Assembly (NCBI GenBank): GCA_948474755.1 | Contig: CAOLHI010001426.1 | Span: forward strand, 82,001 to 146,000 | DNA: 64,000 bases | Source of the DNA: Ctenosaura bakeri | Taxonomy: Eukaryota; Chordata; Lepidosauria; Squamata; Iguanidae | Direction of reading: 5' to 3' | Shown: in pieces, positions 26,825 through 38,626 of the stretch | Numbering within the stretch: the stretch's first letter is position 1 | Layout: each line of letters opens with the position of its first letter | The notes under the pieces: model-generated | What the model saw: the letters and a program-made list of their open reading frames with translations, nothing else | What the model was told of the DNA's origin: nothing | Database searches by the model: none | Position numbers and translations under genes: made by a program

Positions 26825-28194
26825 CTGGAAAGAGATGTTAGACACAACATCAGCAGAAGTTTTAATTAAAGAGGCCAAAATATTTTTTAATGTGAAGAAT
26901 TAATGAAAACTAAAATAAATGATTTCTCAATAGATGACAGTTTACAATTAAGAGATATCTTAAAATTAGTAGTTAGGATGCTGCAGGTTACTACACCCAG
27001 GGAAAGTAGGTTACAGTTTGACTTAAGTCATGTTTACTTAAAAAAGCAATGAGACTATGTTGTGCTAGTAAGATAGTGGGAACAGGGAAAATTCTACACC
27101 AAGAACAGTACAGGTATCATACACTTAAATGCCTTTATTTATACCCTTCTCTTGACATGGGATCCATTAACAGGATGCATCCTGGGGTTTGGAGGCAAAT
27201 GAAATAAGAGATACACAACATTTCCAAATAGCCAGAGTATCATGACTCCATTATTGTTAAGCCAGTAATAAACCCAACAATATGGCCTGCTGAACCATGG
27301 CACCAAAGATACATGTTAACAATTTTAATACAACAACACACCCACACTCATTTATTCATCTACATGGCTAAAAACCACCTCAGCTAAATGTGCCGCAGCT
27401 AAACACACTATTACATCTGAACTGAAAACAGTTATAGTCAATTGTGTCAATCCGGCACTTAATGTTATTAGATACCACTCTATCATTACCCAATATTGTA
27501 TGACATTTTTAATTGAGAAGCATTTGCTAATATTTTCTCTCCTTTTCTCTACCAAAATTAAATTCTGCTATACCAAGGCTCAACAAAGGAAGAATTATCC
27601 TGGAAAATAATCACTAAGACACTTTCTTTACCTATTTAGCTATATATAAGGAAAGCCAACAAAATATTAAAAATTAATGTTCTGGGAAGGAAGCAACAGC
27701 ATCTCTGAAAAATAAATTCTGCATGATCATCCTCAAGTATCCCTTGGGGCCAATATGCAAACTCAGTATTTAAAAGTAGTAATTACAGAAGGATTCTTAC
27801 ATCTATTTTCAAAACTAGTGGATTAAGTCTAATAAACATTTTGAACCTGTACACTTTTTTAAAAAAGAAAAGAACACATTTCATGATGTGTGTATTTGTT
27901 AGATCTGGTGCTTTCATGAAAGCCAGTACCACAGAGCAGTGCTACTCAAAGAGGTGGTTTCTGGACTGGTGCCAGTCCCTGAAGAATTTATTGGATAGAA
28001 ACAACTAATTCTATTGAATGGGCACAAATTTAGTGTCCATCCCGGCACATTGGGGGAAAAAAGTACTAATGGCCTATATGTAACCCAACATCCAACAAAG
28101 TACATATCCAAGCATTAGCATCACCATGTTCAACACAGCTTACTCCCACATAAAAATGCAAAAACAAAAACTGTCATTAACCCAAATCACTAAC
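26825..28194. other. LRBA intron with possible hAT remnant
   Basis: This is AT-rich intron. At about 27935-28060 the sequence CAGTGCTACTCAAAGAGGTG followed by GGACTGGTGCCAGTCC resembles the end of a hAT-type DNA transposon (CAG.G.TTCTCAA start). Only one end is seen, so the assignment is tentative. Confidence 0.4.
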
Positions 28195-28342
28195 CTGTTA
28201 TTGCTGTCTTGAGTGACTGAACAGACTGAGGCTGCCTTCGTTCATCCTGAGGTTCCAAGATATCTCTGTATTTTGACACCATGAGGACAGAGATAAAATA
28301 CACTACAGCCAGTGCCAAGAATTGTGCCTGTTTGCTATCCTC
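28195..28342 (-). CDS. LRBA: LRBA internal exon 11 of 16, hydrophobic segment
   Basis: This 148-nt exon has acceptor TATATAG and donor GTTAGT. It opens EDSKQAQF and continues with a hydrophobic run ([15 protein letters not shown], exon residues 8-22), then [10 protein letters not shown], which is highly conserved in LRBA and NBEA. The rest ([17 protein letters not shown]) is variable. The hydrophobic run is long enough to look like a membrane helix. The protein is treated as a peripheral scaffold, so a buried helix is equally possible. The exon ends one base into the next codon. Confidence 0.96.
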
Positions 28343-28789
28343 CTATATAAAAACATTTTAAAAATTATAAATAGATATTGATATATATGCACACTCAAAC
28401 ACACACCTTAATTACACTCTGTCATACACAACAGCTGTTGCTATAAGCTAAACTGGTCAAAACTTTTTTAACTACTGGTCATTTTTTTTAACTTTTCTAA
28501 CACAAAGTAATAAAAACAGTTACTATATTCCATTGTAGATTGTTTCCAAGCATATGTACATGATAGCTGTAAAACTTTTATACTACTGCCAGTTAAATCT
28601 GGTCTACACATGCAGCACAGTGAATGGCGGAATACTGAGCTGCAGAACATAGTAATGCAGAATGATGTGGATGATTTGCTATAGAGATTTCCTTGCACAA
28701 AGAAAACCAATATATCAGTAAGAAAGGTTCTAAATCAGCCTTTCTTATATTGTACTAGATTTCTCCTTAATAGAGTTTGAAAACACACA

Positions 28790-29990
28790 TCTTAATGGTG
28801 CATTCATAACTGTGCTCCACAGGGTTTACTGTATAAATTCAGAACCTTCACCACATTCTACAGCATCTGTAGCTCAAGCTTCATACTGGACTTATTTGTA
28901 TCATCTCCTATTTAGTTCTATTCTTAATTTTGGGATAGAAACAGCCCTTGTCTCCCTGCTGGATGACTGCTGTAGGCAAATGAGGAGGTCTGCTGGTTAC
29001 TTCTGCTGGACTTCTTTGTGGTATTGAATATCATTGACTCTGGTGTTATCTGAGGCAAGTGGTTGATAGGGGGAACTGGCAAAAACATTTTGTTGTGATT
29101 CCAGTCTTATTTGACTGAAGCCTCCTAGAAGACGATACTGAGGACTATTGCGTGACTCTCTAGGATTGTTTCTCAGGCTGACATGAAACTGTTGGGGGAG
29201 ATCATCCAGAATTTGTGGGATGTCTCATCATTATATACCGATGATATCCATCCCCTCTCCCCAGCCCTTGCAACTGGTTCTACCTTGATGTAGTAAAAGA
29301 CTGAATGTTGGAGAACAAACTGAGGCTTAATCCAGACAAGACTTAAATCAGCAGACACCTGCACTAGATAAGGCAGCACTTTCTATGAATAATCAAGTTT
29401 GCAGCTTGGAGATGGTCTTTGGTCCACTACTGCTTCAAGAAAAGTAAGTGGTAGTGGTGGTGCAGAGTGTCTTCATCCCACTTCAGTTGTTTCACAAGCT
29501 TACACTCTTTCCAAAGAAAGGAAGGTCACAATCACTTCTTGCCTAAATTATTGTAATAGATTCTATATGTGTCTGTTGTTGAAAAGTGCTCCACAGTTAT
29601 AGAGGGTCTAAAATGGAGGAGCATGCAAATTGTAGATTGTTTAACCATTTGTTTTACAATTCAATTCAAGGAAGCTGTTTTTTTCTCTGTAAAGCCCAAG
29701 CCAATATGGACACAAAATATCTGAAAGACCATGTTGTCCTATACAAACCTGTCTGATTGTTAATGAGAAGTGATGCATCCCACCACCTAAAGAAGCTAGG
29801 CTGATGATAAGAGACAGGGCCTCTTCTGTAGCCCTGCCTTGATTACAGAACTTCCTCCCTTTGAAGGGTAAATTAGCTTGCTCTTTACCATGTTTCAGAC
29901 AAGTGAATTTTAACACCTTGATGGTTTGTAACATTTGCTCTGCTTTGCCTAGAGAGCCCACCACTTTTCAGAAACAAATGAGCAGCTTTA
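28790..29990 (+). mobile_element. L2-like LINE fragment with RT remnants
   Basis: Broken reverse-transcriptase motifs lie in order on the plus strand: TALVSLLDDC at about 28940, a SSLYTDDIHPL active-site-like block at about 29225, ENKLRLNPDKT at about 29310, and the C-terminal EEALSLI/SLASLG-like remnant at about 29800. Stops and shifts throughout. The order matches an L2/CR1-group LINE. Confidence 0.62.
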
Positions 29991-30274
29991 AGAAATTTGA
30001 TTATATAAGATTGCAGCTGGAATAAAGGGAGTATATACATGTGCTGTAAAAGATAAAAGTTATACACTGGAAAATTCATGTATGAAGAACCAAAGAGGGG
30101 GCATTGTTTGTGAAGCTGAAGCCACCTGCAGGGACAGCCTTTTATGAAAGCTGAAGTCTTTAATCATAACCCCAAATTCTTGGTCTGCTCTTCCCACTGA
30201 GTTTTATGAGTCTCATAGGCAGATTCTGACACCACAAGATTCTTTGTAAATACTACATTGGTTCAGAAAAGTTT

Positions 30275-30304
30275 GGTAACTTAGAAAACGTTTGGTAACT
30301 TACT
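30275..30304. repeat. Partial repeat of the splice-donor region
   Basis: GTTTGGTAACTTA occurs twice (about 30270-30283 and 30290-30302), so the first intron bases after the exon at 30304-30411 are duplicated nearby. The second copy lacks the donor GT. Confidence 0.6.
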
Positions 30305-30411
30305 ATATCTCTGAATACAACTGCACGGAGCCGGTTAATATCCATATCCTGCAGAAGTCTGTCAATATCTCTTATTGGAGAAATCCCTCCAGTTACAATA
30401 TCAACTGGGCT
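30304..30411 (-). CDS. LRBA: LRBA internal exon 10 of 16
   Basis: This 108-nt exon is exactly 36 codons, phase 0 at both ends, with acceptor TGTACAG and donor GTAAGT. It encodes SPVDIVTGGISPIRDIDRL, then LQDMDINRLRAVVFRDI. SPVDIVTGG is diagnostic of LRBA, while DRLLQD(M/V)DINRLRAVVFRD is shared with NBEA. Just past the donor, the first bases of the intron are partly repeated (30275-30304). Confidence 0.97.
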
Positions 30412-30840
30412 CTGTACAGAATAAAAGAGTGCATATATCATTTTGTCACAGAGTGAAAAATACCATAAATAGGTCTCAAACCATTATCACTTTCGCAGTA
30501 TTACAAAAGCACTTAATGAAAAAGCATCCAATAATATGTATAAATCACATTAAGCAAAGCCATAGGATTTTATAAAAGACTGCACTATGATAGAAAACTT
30601 GAAAAAGAAAATAGAAGTTTTTAAGACATATTTGGTTCTGTCCTTCCTCTCCCCTCTGAAAAATGACTGCACTTACAAGTTGAACTAGTTACATATACAG
30701 CTTATACTATTCAAATGCCAGATTTTTCTCTCCAGTGACTACCTTGTTATTTTTTCAACAAAGCTCCAGAGACTTATCCATCAGGTCACAGAGATAACAG
30801 TATCAACATCTGCCTGCGTTTAATGTCAGAAGATACTTGC

Positions 30841-30971
30841 CTTTGCTCCAGACCTTCCTGCTCCTATCAGGCTTTGTACTGTTTTCTGACACTTAACATT
30901 TTCTCCACTAGGCTTCATTAGAGCATGCTGCTGCTGACACTCCAAACAATTTCTGACTGCTACTGCACACA
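30841..30971 (-). CDS. LRBA: LRBA internal exon 9 of 16, with GC donor
   Basis: This 131-nt exon follows acceptor ATTTCAG. Two bases complete the Val codon, then it reads CAVAVRNCLECQQQHALMK and ends SLIGAGRSGAK in phase 0. The boundary is set by the next exon, which opens SPVDIVTGG. The sequence after the last codon is GCAAGT, so this intron uses a GC donor in the strong AAG|GCAAGT context instead of GT. The C-rich CAVAVRNCLECQ motif is shared across the family. The following stretch is variable. Confidence 0.92.
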
Positions 30972-32488
30972 CTGAAATGAAAGAATACAGAACATGTTTA
31001 AAAGGATCATTTAAGGATTTATTACTAAAAAAAAAAAAGGAAGAAGAAGAATTTCAAACCCTCTAGTCCTAATCTAAACAAAACTAAGCAGGGCAGGGTA
31101 AGAGGATAACATCTCAAAATGAGTAGAATTCTATCTTCTTCCATCCAAAAATCAAACAACTTATAAGAAATACCATAAAAACATTCCTGAAACATTTTAT
31201 TACTTATAAAGCAATGCGAAATTTCACTAGGGTTTGTATATTTTTTTATTCACACTAGATGTAATCTAGATTTTCCATGACTACAGTAGCAATCATGAGA
31301 TGCTCCTTCTGGATGGGAGCAGAAGGCAGATTTTGTTTTCTTTGTCCTTCTCCCTGCAGGCCACACATCCTCTGCTTGAAAGAGTTATAGAAGGAATGAG
31401 TGGGAATTACCTATGCACTTCATCCAGCAATAACAGATCTCTGTGTCTTCAGAAGGGCAAGTCTGAATTCAATCTAATGTGTATATTTATGTGAATGGCA
31501 AGCATAACTTGGATGCTCTCATTAGGTATAGGCAGGGGTTTACTAACAATCTTGGATGTACTACATAAGACAATGTTTTCCTTGTGTTGCTAAAAAGGTA
31601 TATCAGCATCACAGGCAAGTACCCTAGTACAAAAGTTTAGGATCATAATCTTTGCATCTTTATTTCTGCATTTAAAGAAATAACATGTTTTTATTGGTTA
31701 TATAGGCTGCATATATTTCAGGTTGCTATCTTTAAGTTTGCTCCATAACATACCTTCATTCCAGAGATTTCTGAGTGGTGTACATAAACATTAAACATTA
31801 AAAAGTCTCCTCCCCATAAAAAATTTAATCATAAAGAGGGGCAAATCTTTCAAAAATAATTTTTTAAAATATTTATTTATTTTTAAAAACTTGTGTAAAT
31901 AAAAAAAGCTTGGGACTAATATCGATATATTTTGGCACCAGCAAGCCTTCCATGATAGAGAGTTCCAAAGTTGGGGCCCCATCACAAAGAAGGATGTTTC
32001 TTTTGGCATTATGCATGTTTCTCTTATGGAAGCTCCTCTGACAACTTTAAAGCATGAAACAGGTTGACATGGAAGGAGGCATTGGTTCACTTATTTGGGT
32101 CTGATGTTTTCAGGGCATCAAAATGTGAAGTATTCAAAGTGATTCCCTGATGTTATATCAAACAATGTTTACAGAAGCACCCTATGACTATTACTATTAC
32201 TAAATAGCACCTTAAGAATACTACTGAACCACCACTGGCAGATTGTTGACTAACCTAAGGCACCTAGAAAAAAAATTTGTTTATGTTGACATCTGATAGA
32301 GACCTTCAAGTTTATATTTGTAGTCTGTATCCAGTATCTGATGGAACAAGTATTTAGAATTTAAGTAACAGGAAATTTTATATTGTTTTGCACAACATCT
32401 GAGGTTACCTTCACTTAACCAGAAAACATGCATTCTTATAACTGAAATAAATATTCATCAAAATGTAAGCTAGACAATTATTTCTTAC
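30972..32488. other. LRBA intron with L2-like fragment
   Basis: This is AT-rich intron. On the minus strand from about 32110 to 31770 lies a broken L2-like C-terminus with the typical SFFVMGPQLWNSLSW stretch. Nothing else was recognised. Confidence 0.5.
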
Positions 32489-32669
32489 CTAGGCGAAGAC
32501 ATTGTCGTAAAATTCCACCAGATGACATATTTTTCTCTGACTCAATTTCAGTAAATCCAAGGGAGCTTGCAAATATTAATACATCCACAAGGCTAATTAA
32601 TCTTTGGAGGAATGCCACAGAAGCTTCTATTGACAGTCCTTGAGTTGGCTCAATATTTTCCAATTCATG
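32489..32669 (-). CDS. LRBA: LRBA internal exon 8 of 16
   Basis: This 181-nt exon has acceptor TTATGCAG and donor GTAAGA. It reads [59 protein letters not shown], then the first base of a Val codon. The [15 protein letters not shown] wording favours LRBA; NBEA has LENIEVTQGMSAETA at the same place. It begins directly in phase 0 after the previous exon. Confidence 0.97.
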
Positions 32670-33368
32670 CTGCATAATGAAACATTAAAAATAGACTTTA
32701 TTTCTACAGATTTCCCATTAATTAATTATGATAATTTAATAATACTAAGGTAACATTCAGCATGTATAAACTGGATGTAGCTTCTTGAACTCTCATATGA
32801 TATTAGAAATGCCTAAGACTAATGTAATCATTCCTATTGTTAATGACCTCCACATGACCATGCAGGAAAGCTTTAGTTAAATGAAGAGCTGTTTCTTTTC
32901 TAACACATTAGAATAGATTAGTAGAAGGCTCTAGGCATTTTGCTTGGGAGTAGTAACTTTTGTAACTTTATTTGAGCATGGAGATGAGACAAGAGAAATA
33001 AAAAATCAAGTCATTGGTCCAAATCATAAATTGGAAATGTGAAGACGGAAAGATTAACATTAAATGTCAACTAAAAATGCTCCATCAGCTCTATGTTATG
33101 TGACTGTACTACACAGCAAATACAGCTACTATCTGCTCAAATAACTCTCCACAAATAATGCAACAAGTCCTTAATTTCTGCCCTCACTATTTTACCATTT
33201 TGCTTCTGCAGTATTATGTTTTTCTGTTCTGTATCAACATTTTAGTTGTAGTTTTTTTAAAATTATTTCACTGCATTATGATTTCGTTGTATTAAATCAA
33301 TTTTAGTGGCTCTCAATGTTTTGTAGTTAAGGAAAGTGTAAATGTTTAACATATTCTATGAAGAACTG
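32670..33368. other. LRBA intron, no recognised feature
   Basis: AT-rich sequence with no repeat or gene recognised. Confidence 0.5.
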
Positions 33369-33602
33369 AGAGAGCTAGTGTGGTATAGTGATTTGAGTGT
33401 TAGACTAGGATACTGGGATACCAGGGTTTGAATCCCTGTTTGGCCATGGAAACCCAGTGAGTGAGATACATTCTCTCAGAGGAAAACGGGGTAAGCTCCT
33501 TCTGCCAACAAATTCTGCCAAGAAAACCCTGATAGGTTTACCTTCGGGTTGGTGAGAAATGACTTGAAGGCACACAATAACAGTAGCAGCAACAACAGCA
33601 AC
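33369..33602 (+). mobile_element. Sauria-type tRNA-derived SINE
   Basis: The head contains AGCTAGTGTGGTATAGTGAT (A box) and GGGTTTGAATCCC (a near-consensus B box), then GGCCATGGAAACCCAG. The tail has GAGAAATGACTTGAAGGCAC and an ACAATAACAG/CAACAG run. It is better preserved than the copy at 13312. Confidence 0.88.
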
Positions 33603-35161
33603 AGCAAAAGAACCAAATATAAAATTACCAAAGCATGTGACTATAAAATTATAAATTTTAAAACTACACGATTATCAGTGAAAAATATGTGTCTGTGTCA
33701 CAGCTCTTGTAAAACTGAGAGGATGAATAAAATAATTCAATACAATGTCTATAAAAGGAAAATTGTAAGTTAATAACTGCAAGAAAAAATACAATTATAT
33801 CTTCTCTTTTTGATAGAGATGGGAAACTACTAAGTCAATAGATGTGTAGTCTGAAAGGTACGGAAATGGAACAAATAAGCTCCTGACACATACAGCCAAA
33901 ACATAGCTTAGCATCACATGTGAAAGAGGTCAATGTGTGTAAACTCAAGATGTTTTAATTGTATTCACCCAGCGCTGCCCAGGGTTTTATTTTCTCTTAT
34001 GTAATACTTATTAGAAATACCTTAGGAATTACCTTACCTTATCTTAGGAGTTAGATGCAGTTGAAATACACAGATTTGAGATCCTGTGTCTACTAATTCC
34101 CCAAACTGCCTTGCCCAGTACCTGTAACTTTTCCCCATATTCTCCAATCCAGTCTGTATTTAGAGTTGTTCACATACAGAGGTTTGGCTTCTGAGGTAAT
34201 ACACTGGCCTCCTCTCTATAGCAACCGGCCAGGCCCAAGAGCTTTCTGGCTGAGAATTCCAAAGGGCCCATACTAAACTGACAATCCCACGATTCCATAG
34301 AATCTTCAAAGGAAGCCAATTTTATGCGGTCTTCTCGCCTCTCTCAGCCAATCATATGAGATCTTTGCTGGCCTGACACAGACAAACTCACAAACTTTGA
34401 CTTTTATATATTAGATTAAAGCAACTAGTTGTTTTGTGAACAAGGTAAGAAAGCTCTGTGAAAATCTACCTCCTGTCATCTAGTGTAGGATGAATTCTCT
34501 TGGCCTTAGCCATTCTCACTTATGGCAAAACTCCACACCAGCCACTGACATAGTTAGAATCTCCAGATCTTCAAGAAATGCAACAGAGATTCTTCCCAAG
34601 TCTCCCTTAGGGTGATCCATTCTACTTTACACTTTAAAGCTAAGTTTCTGCCCAAAGCAAAGGCAACAACTGTATTAAGTAACATACTCATTTAGAAAAA
34701 ATAGGGAAAGGTCACTATGGCTATCGTAAGGAAAAATACAAAATGGGCTACTGCTGTTAATCTGGAGTTTCAGTCAAAACGTCCTTCTTAGTCTTGTTAC
34801 AACTGACCAAAAGCCATACATACACTGCCGGAAGACAGGAAGCCCAGCTGGAACATGACTGGAAAGGGTGCAGGCATTTGGGACAAAGAGGAAAGAGTCC
34901 AAATCTAGACTTTTCTCCTCCTAAACAGGGCTGAACTGGACAGGAGGGAGTTCCTGTCACAAATCCAGAAGGACACAGTGATGTTAAGATCACACAGGCA
35001 ATTTGCTTGGTTTCATTCCCCAGATAGCCCCTTTTCCTTGTCCAATCACAGTCATAAACAATTCCATCTGAATATGAGAGTCAAACCATCGTAAGATAAA
35101 GCACAATGAAAGGCACCCTCCCACAACATACCACTTCTACATTAGAAACTCCATTTCTTAC
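33603..35161. other. LRBA intron, no recognised feature
   Basis: Unremarkable intron. Short open frames at 34757-34993 and elsewhere have no recognisable similarity. Confidence 0.5.
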
Positions 35162-35315
35162 CGTAGCAGATGTTGCAGCAGAAAGCAAAGGCAATATGCC
35201 ACCACAAGTCATAATCATATTATCCATTACTTGAGAGATGAGATGAATTGTGTTATGTACAAAGATGACATTGTCACTGCTATTCACAAAGTCCATCACG
35301 GTCTTGGTGGAATGG
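35162..35315 (-). CDS. LRBA: LRBA internal exon 7 of 16
   Basis: This 154-nt exon has acceptor CTGCTAG and donor GTAAGA. One base completes the Ser codon, then it encodes [35 protein letters not shown] and [15 protein letters not shown]. This is a near-invariant helical segment of the second armadillo-like region in the family. It ends in phase 0. Confidence 0.96.
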
Positions 35316-36662
35316 CTAGCAGAAAAGCAAAACACGACATTAAAAACATAGGTAACTTTAGCTGCATTTTTAGAAAGTATTTTTATTTAGCTAAATGAGC
35401 CAGAAATGTCTCCTGGAGCCAAGAACCACAGATCAGTATCCTCAACTGTCAATGTACCTTTGTCTTGACCTGCAAATGCCCTTTCCTTATGCTTTTAATC
35501 CTCTCCAGAACACCAACTGGCAACTGTGTCTAAGTGTGTGGTGAATAATTATTTATTATTATGAAGTCTGATTATCTACTGCAGCAAAAGACACTGTATA
35601 AATCATCAGCATTAAGTTTCCCTTGAGATATAAACTAGATCTGAACTCAAGTCTCTTAAGAGGAAATCAGTATCATATAAAGAACTCATAAGCTTTGCCT
35701 TTTCAGCTCAAGTATTTTAAAGATATAAAACAAAAGGAAAATCAACTTCTGTTTTAACACATCAACTTCCATCCATGGCTTTGTCTCCTCTGTGGCACCT
35801 GTAGCATGTCTGATTTACTATCAACAACCTGTACATTTTATAACTTATCAAAGGATGGTTTATACTTAAAAGATAGAGCAACAAACAAAGGAAGATTAGA
35901 TAACTTTATAGCTTCTGCTCCCAGGAATAGGAATTTCCTGCATAGGAAATTAATTTTATATATTCTGAACTGTGATTTTTTTTTAAATAGCACCCTTTAT
36001 GCATTATGGATTGAAGAACTAAATTTAATACTAGTCTCAACTTGAGCAGACCCATGGAAATGACCGTGACTTGTTAGTCACCACTTCAGTAGGTCCTATT
36101 CCTTCCAATGTATCTACTTTACTACAACTGAAACTAACACCACATATAGACCAAAGCAATTCCTATTAATTTCAATAATACATTAGTATATCGGCTTATT
36201 GTACATATGCTTATATGTGTACACATGTATACATATACAAACTCACAAGATTGATTATTCCCAGTGGAACTGAGTACTTGAACAAACAACCTTGTACACT
36301 TAACTGATTAAAGTATTGCTTGTAATTTGAAATTACTTTTGGGAGGCTTGTATTTTATATATCCCTAGATCCAGTCAAAGACATTTGACAGTAAGAGAAC
36401 AGTGGCCCTTGCTGCATATTTATTAGCTTCATTCATTCTGGACAGCTCTTGATCTTCCCTACAGTGACAACAAAACTTAACATGGGGATGGCGGGGCAGG
36501 TGGAACTGCAGAATAAGCAAAGTGCCAAGGAAGTCAGGAAAAAATCGTCAGAAAAGCAGTAACTTGCAGGTGCTTCTGAATATTGATAAATCTGGGAGTG
36601 GACAGAACCAATCTTCTCAGATTCCATGGAACACATAAGTCGGTTTTCATAGAGCACATTAC
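35316..36662. other. LRBA intron, no recognised feature
   Basis: AT-rich sequence. No repeat family or gene recognised. Confidence 0.5.
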
Positions 36663-36838
36663 CTTCTCCACATCTGTACATCTGTTTCTATTGAAAAGAG
36701 CAGGTCTGTGAGTAACCGTTGATGCATTGGTGACCATCGGAATTCAGGAATACGAAACATAGTAGACCTAGAATCACTTCTTTGTCCATCTGACACAGCT
36801 CCTGTGCTTTGACCTGATTGCTCTTGTGGCCTAGATGT
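36663..36838 (-). CDS. LRBA: LRBA internal exon 6 of 16
   Basis: This 176-nt exon has acceptor TATGAAG and donor GTAATG. In phase 0 it reads [19 protein letters not shown], then the highly conserved [20 protein letters not shown] and [17 protein letters not shown]. It ends two bases into a Ser codon. The FRIPEF...[14 protein letters not shown] block marks where structured sequence resumes after the disordered linker in both LRBA and NBEA. The acceptor pyrimidine tract is weak, so the exact first codons (TSR) are inferred from phase and from similarity to human ISR. Confidence 0.92.
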
Positions 36839-37099
36839 CTTCATAAATAATATATACATTAAAAACCAAGTTGAATTTCAAATTGACACACTCTGAACTG
36901 GGACCTAACATAAATCTAAGATCAGGAGAACTGGACACACCTAAAAAGAAGTTGTATTGCAAATTACTAATTCTAGTGAAGGCAATAAAGTCTGACTACA
37001 TCAGAATGGTGATTAATTACACCAATTCTACACACTACAGAGCAATTATGCCACCATCTCTGCAAGCCAAAACATGAATAAGCAGCAGCTAGACCTTAC

Positions 37100-37189
37100 C
37101 ACGTAGGGTGCATATATTGCTGCTGAATGTGATCTACCTCCTTTGAGGAAGTATGGTGTAGGATGATGGTAATCCATTGGAAGATGTCT
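37100..37189 (-). CDS. LRBA: Candidate 30-residue LRBA cassette exon
   Basis: This 90-nt open segment lies between the large exon and exon 6. It has a good acceptor (CTTCCTTCCTGCAG) and donor (GTAAGG) and is phase 0 at both ends, so it can be included or skipped without changing frame. It would encode a His/Tyr-rich peptide starting RHLPMDYHHPTPYF and ending YAPYV. The human LRBA protein as I recall it joins the flanking exons directly, so this would be an optional or lineage-limited exon. Introns of 435 and 261 bp flank it. A second AG two bases into the segment could act as an alternative acceptor. Confidence 0.6.
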
Positions 37190-37624
37190 CTGCAGGAAGG
37201 AAGCACTTAAATACATCACATTTTAACTCTCAGATCATCTAGCATCACTGACCTGGATGCTAAAGGATAATGGGTAACTGATGTACATCTTTTGTCAGTT
37301 GTAGTTTCAATGTACTAGTGAACATTATTACATTCATATTTAAGTGATACTTCAATTTCAATGTGGTATTTTCAACATGTTACTTTCACGTAATAATCTG
37401 GTGTATTTTTATAAAATTTTAAGCACTGATTAGGCCAGTCCTTTTGCAACTTAGCAATGGTAGTCATTATGAAGCAAATACCAACTGAGAAAATACTTTT
37501 TGGGGACAAAAGAATGCCATAAAATAATCAAACCTTAGAATTTGATTAACAGTTAGTTTAAGAAAATTAAAACATGATTTGATTAACATCTTTAGTTTTA
37601 GCACTTTTAGTGGTGAAAACCTAC

Positions 37625-38626
37625 CTCAGGAATTGACCTAACAGGCTGATTTACTTCCAGACTTGTGCTTGACTTTAACTCCAGTCTTTCAGTATCTGAT
37701 GCAACACTGGAAACATCAAGTTTGGCAATTTTCTTGTCTGAAGCCACCAACACTTCTGAAGTATGGAGTGGCATACTATCTGTAGCTGTTTTAGTTTGGG
37801 GATGATAAGTATTTTCTCCACCTGTCTTCTCCGCAGCATTTGAACTTAGCTGTGCTTTTCCATCACTTATTTCAGAAGCACTGGTTCCTGGCAATGAATC
37901 CGGCCCGTGTTGTGTTTCCGTTGATGCCTCAACACTTTTGGATTCTGAATCTATTAAAACAGGTTCTTTCAGTGGTGGTATTGCTTGTGCTACCTGGCTT
38001 TCCTCTATGGTATGTTCTTCACTGGGTTTAGGAACACATTCCTCTGAGGTAAATGGTAGGTTGCTCTCCTCTTTTAAATCAACAAAATCTTCTTCCTCCT
38101 CCTCCACTTCTGGGGTTGGCTTTTCTAATATCTCTGGGCTTTCAAGTGTCTCTCCATCTGCATTTTCTGAAGGTGACTGTGCTTCAGTAGCAGTTACAAT
38201 TTCCTCTTTGTGATTTGTTTCAACCGTTCCATTTGAAGTGATTTCTGAACTCTGTTTCACTATTTCAGACTCTAGGGGAGGTTCTAAGTGACAGGTTTTA
38301 TTTAAGTCTGGTGATGTCTGACCATTTTCTCTCTCTCTTATTCTTTCTTCATTCACTTCTGAGTTAGTTTGTCCTGCAAAATCAGATGGTCCTTCTTCAC
38401 CTCTTAGAGAACTGTTTTTGACATCATCATGCCCAACATCATTCCTAGAAACACCAATTTCTTTTATTTCTAGATGTTGGTGCCTTGCTGTAACTTCAGC
38501 TTCTTTACTAGTGCCTGAGACAGTTCTAAGTATGGTGGATGGACCAACAGCAAAATCTTCATCTCCTTTTTCCTGATATTCCCTGAACATTTGAGAAAGG
38601 TTTTCTTTGTGCATTTCAAAGGACAC
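37625..38626 (-). CDS. LRBA: LRBA large acidic linker exon (5 of 16)
   Basis: This single 1,002-nt exon encodes 334 residues in phase 0 at both ends, with acceptor TTTAAAG and donor GTAGGT. It starts VSFEMHKENLSQMFREY, the conserved entry to the linker. It continues as a poorly conserved, Ser/Thr/Glu-rich and probably disordered region, with an acidic run (VEEEEEDFVDLKEE) at about residues 173-186. Close to the end is the conserved block KIAKLDVSSVASDTERLELK, characteristic of LRBA. In mammals this linker also comes from one unusually long exon. No membrane segment or catalytic motif is visible. Confidence 0.96.
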
